From Eubacteriaceae bacterium (GTDB lineage: Bacteria > Bacillota > Clostridia > Eubacteriales > Alkalibacteraceae): a DNA stretch of 11,806 bases. Shown here piece after piece: positions 7,177-11,806 of this stretch. Under the pieces are notes generated by a model. It made no database searches. It was not told where the DNA came from and saw only the letters and a program-made list of their open reading frames with translations. The stretch's first letter is position 1. Each line of letters starts with the position of its first letter. The stretch covers positions 1-11,806 of the forward strand of contig DMAW01000175.1 of the NCBI GenBank assembly GCA_003446375.1, written 5' to 3'. The position numbers and the translations under genes were made by a program.

Positions 7177-7713
7177 ATGACTGAAAAGGAATTGATTGTA
7201 GCATTGAAAGAGCGGTTCGAAAAAAATATGAATCGCCATAAAGAATCTAAATGGGATGAAATCCAAAAAAAGCTTGAAGAAAATCCAAAGAAGCTAGCAT
7301 CCCTAAAAAAGATGGAATTAAGCGGTGGAGAACCTGATGTTGTAGGTTATGATGATTCGACCGAAGAGCATGTATTTGTCGATTGCTCAAAGGAAAGCCC
7401 CAAAGGAAGACGAAGCATTTGCTATGACCCGGAAGCATTAGAGGCGAGAAAAGAAAATAAGCCTAAAAATAGTGCAATAGGAATGGCCAATCAAATGGGA
7501 ATTGATATTTTAACGGAAGAAGAGTACAGAAATCTGCAAAAGCTTGGAATATTTGATACAAAGACCTCAAGTTGGGTAAAGACTCCTGCAAATATTCGAA
7601 AGCTCGGAGGAGCTCTGTTTTGTGATCGTCGCTATGATACAGTTTTTGTTTACCACAACAGTGCCGAGTCTTACTATGGGGCTAGAGGATTTAGAGGGTT
7701 GATTAAGCTTTAG
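7177..7713 (+). CDS. DUF4256 family protein
   Basis: The product is 178 aa and I recognise it as a DUF4256 protein from its C-terminal half: DCSKESPKGRRSICYD, LEARKENKPKNSA, a MGI-LTEEEYR-LQKLG-FDTKTSSWVKTP stretch, IRKLGGALF-DRRYDTVFVYHN, and the closing ESYY-ARGFRG. The function of the family is not known. It is soluble and strongly Lys/Glu-rich at the N-terminus. The start at ATG 7177 has AGGAGG (7164-7169) 7 nt upstream; the in-frame ATG at 7171 is only 1 nt from it and is rejected. It lies 70 nt after the protease gene in the same direction, with no terminator seen between, so it may be read through from the upstream promoter or use a weak one of its own. Confidence 0.9.
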   Translation: MTEKELIVALKERFEKNMNRHKESKWDEIQKKLEENPKKLASLKKMELSGGEPDVVGYDDSTEEHVFVDCSKESPKGRRSICYDPEALEARKENKPKNSAIGMANQMGIDILTEEEYRNLQKLGIFDTKTSSWVKTPANIRKLGGALFCDRRYDTVFVYHNSAESYYGARGFRGLIKL

Positions 7714-7734
7714 CAAAACATAAAGAATAAATTA

Positions 7735-7776
7735 GGACAGGTCTCGAATAGATAATGTTGAGAGCTGTCCCTTTTT
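7735..7776 (+). terminator. Terminator after the DUF4256 gene, possibly shared with the convergent acetyltransferase gene
   Basis: GGACAG (7735-7740) pairs with CTGTCC (7765-7770). After a G-G mismatch TCTC (7742-7745) pairs with GAGA (7760-7763), leaving a 14-nt loop. CTTTTT follows. On the minus strand the hairpin is followed by TAATTTATT, a weaker T-rich tail, so it may also end the convergent transcript. Confidence 0.75.
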
Positions 7777-7784
7777 AACTTGAA

Positions 7785-8219
7785 TCATAACACTTGTTTA
7801 ATCATCAATACATGGGAGATGCCATCTTCCATAAAAATATCAGAAGACGTTATGTAGCCTAGTTGGTTATAAAAACCTTCTGCATGAGTTTGGCCATGTA
7901 GCTTAAAGGTATAAATTCCATTTGTTGTAGCGATTTCTTCTAACGCTTTTATGACAACTTTTCCTAAACCAAATTTTCGATATGGCTTTAAGATGCATAT
8001 TCTTTCTAATTTTCCAATTCCGTCAATAATCCGGATTCTTCCCGTGCCGACAGGTCTTTTGTCATGATAAACTAATACGTGGTCGCATCCTTTATTTAAA
8101 ACATCAAATTCATCAATTTCATCTTTTGTGGGAACGCCCTGCTCCTTTACAAAAACTTCTGTTCTGATGTTCAAAGCAATATTTAAGTCGTATTCTGTTG
8201 TGATTCTTTTTGATTCCAC
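7785..8219 (-). CDS. GNAT family N-acetyltransferase (YjcF/ElaA-like)
   Basis: The product is 144 aa from the GTG at 8219, or 150 aa from the ATG at 8237. The acetyl-CoA pyrophosphate loop is visible as YRKFGLGK, followed by the helix VVIKALEEIA. Other marks are IRTEVFVKEQGVP-DEIDEFD near the N-terminus, CDHVLVY, VGTGRIR, LHGQTHAEGFYNQLGY and the closing GISHVLMIK, all typical of the YjcF/ElaA branch, whose substrates are unknown. The GTG start is preferred because AAAGGA lies 9 nt upstream of it (8229-8234), inside the longer reading, while the ATG has no ribosome binding site. It lies downstream of the DsrE-like gene on the same strand with a gap of about 37 nt and is probably its operon partner. 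Confidence 0.88.
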   Translation of the reverse strand: MESKRITTEYDLNIALNIRTEVFVKEQGVPTKDEIDEFDVLNKGCDHVLVYHDKRPVGTGRIRIIDGIGKLERICILKPYRKFGLGKVVIKALEEIATTNGIYTFKLHGQTHAEGFYNQLGYITSSDIFMEDGISHVLMIKQVL

Positions 8220-8256
8220 TTTTGTTGATCCTTTCATGTACGATATTGTGATTAAA

Positions 8257-8607
8257 TTAAAAGGTTATAGTCTTCCATTCGCCTTTTAGCATTTCGGTAA
8301 GAGGAACCCCCATCGGGATTACTTCTATACCCAGTTCTTGTAAAGCACCTGTAACTCCATACATGTCTGCACAAGTGATGCAAGCATACATTTCCACGCC
8401 AAAATCCTGCATAATCTTAACTTGTTCTTGTAGTTCTTTATCTTGTGCCAATAGATTTGAAGACGGTCCCCATACTACTAATTTAACTCTATCCCACCAA
8501 GCTTTCTTCATAGAATTGCGAGCATACATAAACACCATCTTAAGCGCGACTTCTTTATCGCCGCTAGTCCATACTACCAGTAAACTATCTTCTTTAGCCT
8601 TATTCAT
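8257..8607 (-). CDS. DsrE family protein with CxxC motif
   Basis: This encodes a 116-aa soluble protein matching the small DsrE/DsrF-like group: SLLVVWTSGDKEVALKMVFMYA at the start (first strand and helix), VKLVVWGPSSNLLA, a Cys76-Ile-Thr-Cys79 motif followed by ADMYGV, and the ending LTEMLKGEWKTITF. DsrE-fold proteins carry or relay sulfane sulfur on conserved cysteines; this stand-alone type is not characterised in detail, so a sulfur-handling role is inferred. AAGAAGG on the minus strand (8617-8623) lies 9 nt before the ATG. It is the first gene of a minus-strand pair with the acetyltransferase and is divergent from a LysR-type regulator. The nearby metY gene supports a sulfur-related setting. 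Confidence 0.88.
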   Translation of the reverse strand: MNKAKEDSLLVVWTSGDKEVALKMVFMYARNSMKKAWWDRVKLVVWGPSSNLLAQDKELQEQVKIMQDFGVEMYACITCADMYGVTGALQELGIEVIPMGVPLTEMLKGEWKTITF

Positions 8608-8666
8608 ATGATTTAACCTTCTTTCATTGGTATTTTTATGTCTACATATTCATTGAGTTATATTTA

Positions 8667-8695
8667 ATGATATCAATTTAGTTAAAAAGCGTCAA
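8667..8695 (-). promoter_or_regulatory. Promoter of the DsrE-like / acetyltransferase operon
   Basis: On the minus strand TTGACG (8690-8695) and TATCAT (8667-8672) are 17 nt apart, five of six matches in each box. The -10 overlaps an 8-bp palindrome TGATATCA (8668-8675), and ATTGA (8652-8656) with TCAAT (8673-8677) forms a wider inverted repeat. Either could be a LysR binding site; this part is speculative. Confidence 0.55.
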
Positions 8696-8727
8696 TTTTT
8701 TAAGGTGCTTATAAACTTAAAACTACA

Positions 8728-8756
8728 TTGAAAACAAAAATATAAAGTGTGATAAT
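8728..8756 (+). promoter_or_regulatory. Promoter of the lysR-type gene
   Basis: TTGAAA (8728-8733) and GATAAT (8751-8756) are 17 nt apart, with TG at 8748-8749 giving an extended -10 (TGTGATAAT). Transcription would start near 8763, giving a leader of about 66 nt before the regulator ATG. Confidence 0.65.
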
Positions 8757-8828
8757 AAAGACATATTAAGTTTTGAATAGAAGTATTTATAGATTGTAAA
8801 AAAGAGCATCTCTAAGGAGGTTAAACAG

Positions 8829-9737
8829 ATGACATTGCAGCAGCTAAGATACGTTATAACAGTCGCTGAAAAGGGGTCGATAAACGAAGCGGCGAAAGAA
8901 CTTTTTATTACTCAACCAAGCTTGACAAAAGCAATAAAAGAATTGGAAAGCGAGATGCAGATTGTAATATTTACAAGAACAAATAAAGGAATAGTGGTAT
9001 CAAATGAAGGTGATGAATTTTTAGCATATGCTAGGCAAGTAATAGAACAAGCTGATTTGTTGGAAGAAAAGTATTTGAACGTTAAAAAGAAAAGTCCAAG
9101 ATTTTCAGTCTCTACGCAACATTATTCATTTGCGGTAAACGCATTTGTGGAAGTTATTCGCAAATTTAAAGGGGATAAATATGACTTTACCTTAAGAGAG
9201 ACACAGACATATGAAATTATTGAGGACGTGGCTAGGCTTAAAAGCGAGGTCGGAATTTTATATACTTCGTCTAAAAATGAAGAAGTCATAACGAAAATGC
9301 TTAAAAAGAATAATCTGGATTTTGAGGAACTGTTTGTAGCCAAACCTCATGTATTTATAAGCTCAAAACATCCGCTGGCAAAGAATATGACGATTTTCTT
9401 GTCAGAACTTGACCCATATCCGTATTTGTCATTTGAACAAGGTGACAACAATGCTTTTTACTTTTCAGAAGAAATTTTAAGCACTTTGGATCGAGATAAA
9501 AACATAAAGGTAAGAGATAGAGCTACGCTTTTTAATTTAGTCATAGGTCTTAATGGTTACACGGTTAGCACGGGAATAATATGTAAGGAATTAAATGGTG
9601 AAAATATCATCGCAAAACCCCTTGAAGTAAATGAATATATGCATATTGGGATAATCCGTGCAAAAAATATGCATCTTAGCAGATACGCTAAAGCATACAT
9701 AGATGAACTTAAAAGACAATTGCATGTATGTAGGTAG
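8829..9737 (+). CDS. LysR family transcriptional regulator
   Basis: The product is 302 aa, the usual length for the family. Residues 1-60 form the winged HTH (LRYVITVAEKGSINEAAKEL, then FITQPSLTKAIKELE as the recognition region, and VSNEGDEFLAYARQV). A linker helix runs to about 88, and residues 90-295 form the periplasmic-binding-protein-like effector domain (FSVSTQHYSFAVNAFVEVI, VGILYTS, HPLAKN, YLSFEQGDNNAFYFSEE). The effector cannot be read from sequence. AAGGAGG (8814-8820) sits 8 nt before the ATG. It is divergent from the DsrE-like operon and upstream of metY in the same direction, so either or both are candidate targets; control by a sulfur metabolite is an inference from this position. 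A strong terminator separates it from metY. Confidence 0.93.
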   Translation: MTLQQLRYVITVAEKGSINEAAKELFITQPSLTKAIKELESEMQIVIFTRTNKGIVVSNEGDEFLAYARQVIEQADLLEEKYLNVKKKSPRFSVSTQHYSFAVNAFVEVIRKFKGDKYDFTLRETQTYEIIEDVARLKSEVGILYTSSKNEEVITKMLKKNNLDFEELFVAKPHVFISSKHPLAKNMTIFLSELDPYPYLSFEQGDNNAFYFSEEILSTLDRDKNIKVRDRATLFNLVIGLNGYTVSTGIICKELNGENIIAKPLEVNEYMHIGIIRAKNMHLSRYAKAYIDELKRQLHVCR

Positions 9738-9758
9738 AGCTTAATATAAAATCGATGA

Positions 9759-9802
9759 GCCTGTTTGATATAGCTTTAAGCTATATCAAACAGGCATTTT
9801 TT
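9759..9802 (+). terminator. Terminator after the lysR-type gene, perfect long stem
   Basis: Positions 9759-9776 are exactly complementary to 9778-9795, giving about 16 perfect bp with loop TTTAA. Six T (9797-9802) follow after one A. It is unusually stable for an A+T-rich genome. Confidence 0.92.
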
Positions 9803-9830
9803 AGTATTATTCATATTTTGCAGATTGAAT

Positions 9831-9836
9831 TATACT
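9831..9836 (+). promoter_or_regulatory. Likely -10 box of metY
   Basis: TATACT at 9831-9836 is a good -10 between the upstream terminator and metY; 17 nt upstream stands only a weak -35 (TATTCA, 9808-9813). A weak -35 would suit an activator-dependent promoter. Transcription would start near 9843. Confidence 0.4.
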
Positions 9837-9850
9837 AATAATCAATAAAC

Positions 9851-9869
9851 TGTTATCTACGAGATAACA
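9851..9869 (+). promoter_or_regulatory. Perfect palindrome in the metY leader, candidate operator
   Basis: TGTTATCT (9851-9858) and AGATAACA (9862-9869) are exact inverted copies around ACG. The inner 13 nt (9854-9866, TATC-N5-GATA) fit the T-N11-A dyad of LysR-type binding sites. It begins about 8 nt after the predicted transcription start and ends 7 nt before the ribosome binding site. It could therefore act as an operator or as a small leader hairpin; it has no T run and is not a terminator. Confidence 0.5.
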
Positions 9870-9889
9870 TTATTCTAGGAGGAAATAGC

Positions 9890-11167
9890 ATGGGACATAG
9901 AATCGAAACTAAATGCATCCACGAAGGTTGGAAACCCCAAAAGGGAGAAGCAAGACAGCTTCCTGTATATCAAAGCACTACATTTAAATACGATACAAGT
10001 GAGCAAATGGGAAAGTTATTTGACCTAGAGTCGGAAGGATACTTTTATACTAGGCTTCAAAATCCTACAAATGATGCAGTAGCGGCAAAGATTTGCGAAC
10101 TGGAAGGAGGCGTGGCGGCTATGCTTACTTCTTCAGGGCAAGCTGCAAATTTTTACGCAATATTCAATATATGCGAAGCGGGTGATCATTTCATAGCTTC
10201 TTCTGCAATATATGGAGGGACGTATAATCTTTTTGCTGTGACTATGAAAAAAATGGGTATAGAATGCACGTTTGTAGATCAAAACCTACCTGAAGATAGA
10301 CTCTCAAAATACTTTAAGCCAAATACTAAGGCAGTTTTTGGAGAGACAATTACAAATCCGACGGTTTCAGTATTTGACTTCGACAAATTTGCAAGACTAG
10401 CTCATTCTCACGGAGTACCGCTTATTGTAGATAATACATTTGCCACTCCTATAAATTGCAGACCTTTTGAATGGGGGGCAGATATAGTTACCCACTCTAC
10501 TACGAAATATATGGATGGACATGGGGTAAGCGTAGGAGGGTGCATAGTAGACAGCGGAAATTTTGACTGGAGTGCTAATGGAAAAAAGTATCCGGGGCTG
10601 ACTTCTCCTGATGATTCTTATCATGGCATAACGTATACAGATAAATTTGGAAAAGGAGCATATATAACGAAAGCTACTGCCCAATTGATGAGAGACTTTG
10701 GTTCAGCGCAATCTCCTCAGAATGCATTTTATATTAATCTAGGATTGGAAACTCTCCACTTAAGAATGAAACAGCACTGTGACAATGCATTAGCAGTAGC
10801 AAACTTTTTAAATGAAAATGATAAAATTGCTTGGATAAATTATCCGGGGTTAGAAAGCAGCGTTGATAATGCACTAGCTAATAAATATCTATCTAATGGT
10901 TCTTGCGGAGTATTGGCATTTGGAATAAAAGGTGGAAGAGAAAAATCCATAGAATTTATGGACAACCTTAAATTGGCATCCATAGTAACTCATGTGGCAG
11001 ATAGCAAGACGTGCTTATTGCATCCGGCAAGTCACACCCATCGGCAGCTAAGTGACGAACAACTTAAAGAAGCAGGAATCGAACCAGACCTTATAAGGCT
11101 TTCAATAGGATTAGAGAATGCGGATGATATAATTGAAGACCTCGCTCAGGCTTTGAAGAAGATATGA
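9890..11167 (+). CDS. metY: O-acetylhomoserine sulfhydrylase (O-acetylhomoserine aminocarboxypropyltransferase)
   Basis: This 425-aa cytoplasmic PLP enzyme of the Cys/Met metabolism family makes homocysteine from O-acetylhomoserine and sulfide (direct sulfhydrylation) in methionine synthesis. The PLP-binding lysine is Lys206 in HSTTKYMDGHG; Asp181 in VDNTFATP pairs with the pyridine nitrogen. Other marks are YQSTTFKYDTSEQMGKLFDLE, YTRLQNPTNDA, MLTSSGQAAN, SSAIYGGTYNLF, HPASHTHRQLS and LIRLSIGLEN. Length and the long insertion after residue 220 (GKKYPGLTSPDDSYHG) favour MetY over cystathionine gamma-synthase or lyase. AGGAGG (9877-9882) lies 7 nt before the ATG. It has its own upstream region with a palindrome and follows a lysR-type gene, a likely regulator. 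No terminator is evident after it, so the next gene may be co-transcribed. Confidence 0.95.
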   Translation: MGHRIETKCIHEGWKPQKGEARQLPVYQSTTFKYDTSEQMGKLFDLESEGYFYTRLQNPTNDAVAAKICELEGGVAAMLTSSGQAANFYAIFNICEAGDHFIASSAIYGGTYNLFAVTMKKMGIECTFVDQNLPEDRLSKYFKPNTKAVFGETITNPTVSVFDFDKFARLAHSHGVPLIVDNTFATPINCRPFEWGADIVTHSTTKYMDGHGVSVGGCIVDSGNFDWSANGKKYPGLTSPDDSYHGITYTDKFGKGAYITKATAQLMRDFGSAQSPQNAFYINLGLETLHLRMKQHCDNALAVANFLNENDKIAWINYPGLESSVDNALANKYLSNGSCGVLAFGIKGGREKSIEFMDNLKLASIVTHVADSKTCLLHPASHTHRQLSDEQLKEAGIEPDLIRLSIGLENADDIIEDLAQALKKI

Positions 11168-11196
11168 TTTAAAAAATCACCTAAGGGTAATATTAT
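11168..11196 (+). promoter_or_regulatory. Possible promoter of the small membrane protein gene
   Basis: TTTAAA (11168-11173), 17 nt, TATTAT (11191-11196) directly after the metY stop. The match is moderate and the region is A+T rich; read-through from metY is an equal possibility. Confidence 0.35.
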
Positions 11197-11238
11197 CAAT
11201 AAGAAATGATTGAAAAATATTGACTTGGAGGTGATGGC

Positions 11239-11580
11239 TTGAAGCTTGTGAAAATAATAGGATGGGTAGGTCTTTTGGCAATGGCACTTGCTTTGGCTCA
11301 AGGTTTTATATTGGGAGATTTTTTTGCAGATGGAAGTGAGCTGTTATCAAATCCTTGGGGGATAGTATCATTGGTAGATTTATATGTAGGATTTGTGTTG
11401 TTTTCATGTTGGATAGCCTTTAGAGAAAAAAACACCTTAGCCATTATTTTATGGATTGTGGCAATGATGATTCTAGGATTTTTTGCAGGAAGCGCATACG
11501 TAGTCATAAATTTGCACGCCAGCAAGGGCGACTGGTCAAAATTCTTTTTAGGCGCAAGGAAAGAAGATGTCTTGAATTAA
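11239..11580 (+). CDS. Small integral membrane protein (DUF1475-like), TTG start
   Basis: This encodes 113 aa with three hydrophobic segments at about residues 5-26, 43-61 and 67-91. The sequence NPWGIVSLVDLYVGFVLFSCWIAFREK resembles the core of small DUF1475-type membrane proteins as I remember them; I am not certain of that family number. The function of such proteins is unknown. The start is TTG at 11239: GGAGGTG (11227-11233) lies 5 nt upstream, while the next in-frame start (GTG 11248) is 14 nt away. The soluble tail ASKGDWSKFFLGARKED (about 95-111) follows the last segment. It is 71 nt downstream of metY in the same direction, but nothing in the protein suggests a sulfur role. Confidence 0.82.
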   Translation: MKLVKIIGWVGLLAMALALAQGFILGDFFADGSELLSNPWGIVSLVDLYVGFVLFSCWIAFREKNTLAIILWIVAMMILGFFAGSAYVVINLHASKGDWSKFFLGARKEDVLN

Positions 11581-11592
11581 AATACTTGATTA

Positions 11593-11644
11593 CAATAATG
11601 CCCCTTGTTGCAATAGATGAATTAAATGACAAGAGGCATTATTG
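11593..11644. terminator. Hairpin between convergent genes, probable terminator
   Basis: CAATAATGCC (11593-11602) pairs with GGCATTATTG (11635-11644) and CTTGT (11604-11608) with ACAAG (11629-11633), with one C-A mismatch and a 20-nt loop. There is no T run on either side, although the stem ends are A/T rich (ATTATTG). Its place between two convergent genes favours a bidirectional terminator; its efficiency is uncertain. Confidence 0.55.
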
Positions 11645-11652
11645 CGATGATG

Positions 11653-11806
11653 TTATTGGAATGTCCTGCCCCCGTCGAGCAAAACAACTTGACCATGGAG
11701 GTAGGCAGATCTATCAGATGCCATGAAGCTGGCTAAATATGCTACATCTTCTGGCTGACCTATTTTTCTAATAGGAATCAAATTGCGAATCTTGTTTTTG
11801 CTCTCT
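11653..11806 (-). CDS. Short-chain dehydrogenase/reductase (SDR) family protein, C-terminal part
   Basis: Fifty codons plus the stop (TTA at 11653-11655 on the plus strand) are present; the gene enters from beyond the window end. The readable part is the standard SDR C-terminus: IPIRKIGQPEDVAYLASFM, then SDRSAYLHGQVVLLDGG and a short tail RTFQ. This is the region after the substrate loop and includes the last strand and the DGG turn found in classical SDRs such as FabG and related alcohol or sugar dehydrogenases. The NAD(P)-binding and catalytic parts are outside the window, so the substrate cannot be guessed. It is convergent with the small membrane protein gene and separated from it by a hairpin. 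Confidence 0.88.
   Translation of the reverse strand, partial: ESKNKIRNLIPIRKIGQPEDVAYLASFMASDRSAYLHGQVVLLDGGRTFQ

Noticed and set aside
9803..9889. SAM riboswitch or T-box before metY
   Set aside because: Only 87 nt separate the upstream terminator from the start codon, and no riboswitch core, T-box sequence or second terminator is visible.
11451..11726. Plus-strand open reading frame across the end of the small membrane protein and into the dehydrogenase gene
   Set aside because: It overlaps two recognisable genes and the intergenic hairpin; no ribosome binding site or family resemblance.

Overview
The window reads as chromosomal DNA of an A+T-rich, low-G+C Bacillota, most likely an anaerobic clostridium-like lineage. 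The grounds are strong AGGAGG-type ribosome binding sites on nearly every gene, sigma-A promoters with 17-nt spacers, classic hairpin-plus-T-run terminators, a PTS operon with a PRD-type activator, and the gene families present. I cannot name the species. I saw no insertion sequence, phage gene, CRISPR array, tRNA or rRNA.

Layout. (1) 71-1749: two monocistronic genes that look linked to osmotic or envelope stress. One encodes a highly charged protein of ten exact 11-residue (LEA group 3-like) repeats, the other a small MscS-type mechanosensitive channel. Each ends in its own terminator. (2) 1899-5680: a PTS operon. It holds a multidomain transcriptional activator (two HTH, two PRD, EIIB-like, EIIA-like), a free EIIB, and an ascorbate-type (UlaA family) EIIC. 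There is no separate EIIA gene and no ula catabolic gene. Two of five remembered UlaA substrate contacts are changed, so the sugar is unknown. (3) 5682-7776: an unrecognised acidic cytoplasmic protein, a membrane-anchored trypsin-like serine protease starting 2 nt after it, and a DUF4256 protein, closed by a terminator.

(4) 7785-9802: a minus-strand pair (DsrE-like protein with a CxxC, then a GNAT acetyltransferase) divergent from a LysR-type regulator. Both sides of the 221-nt intergenic region have good promoters. (5) 9803-11580: metY (O-acetylhomoserine sulfhydrylase) with a perfect 8-3-8 palindrome in its leader that contains a T-N11-A LysR-type core, followed by a small membrane protein with a TTG start. 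(6) 11653-11805: the C-terminal 50 codons of a minus-strand short-chain dehydrogenase running off the window.

How it works together: regions 4 and 5 look like a small sulfur-metabolism neighbourhood (sulfur-relay-like DsrE, LysR regulator, MetY). In the PTS operon the activator's EIIA domain is the only EIIA present and may both sense and feed the transporter. No stretch over 300 nt lacks a gene. The least ordinary items are the hendecad-repeat protein, the EIIA-less PTS with a re-tailored binding site, and the unknown protein/protease cassette. None of them is proof of a new system. All family calls are by eye, without database searches.
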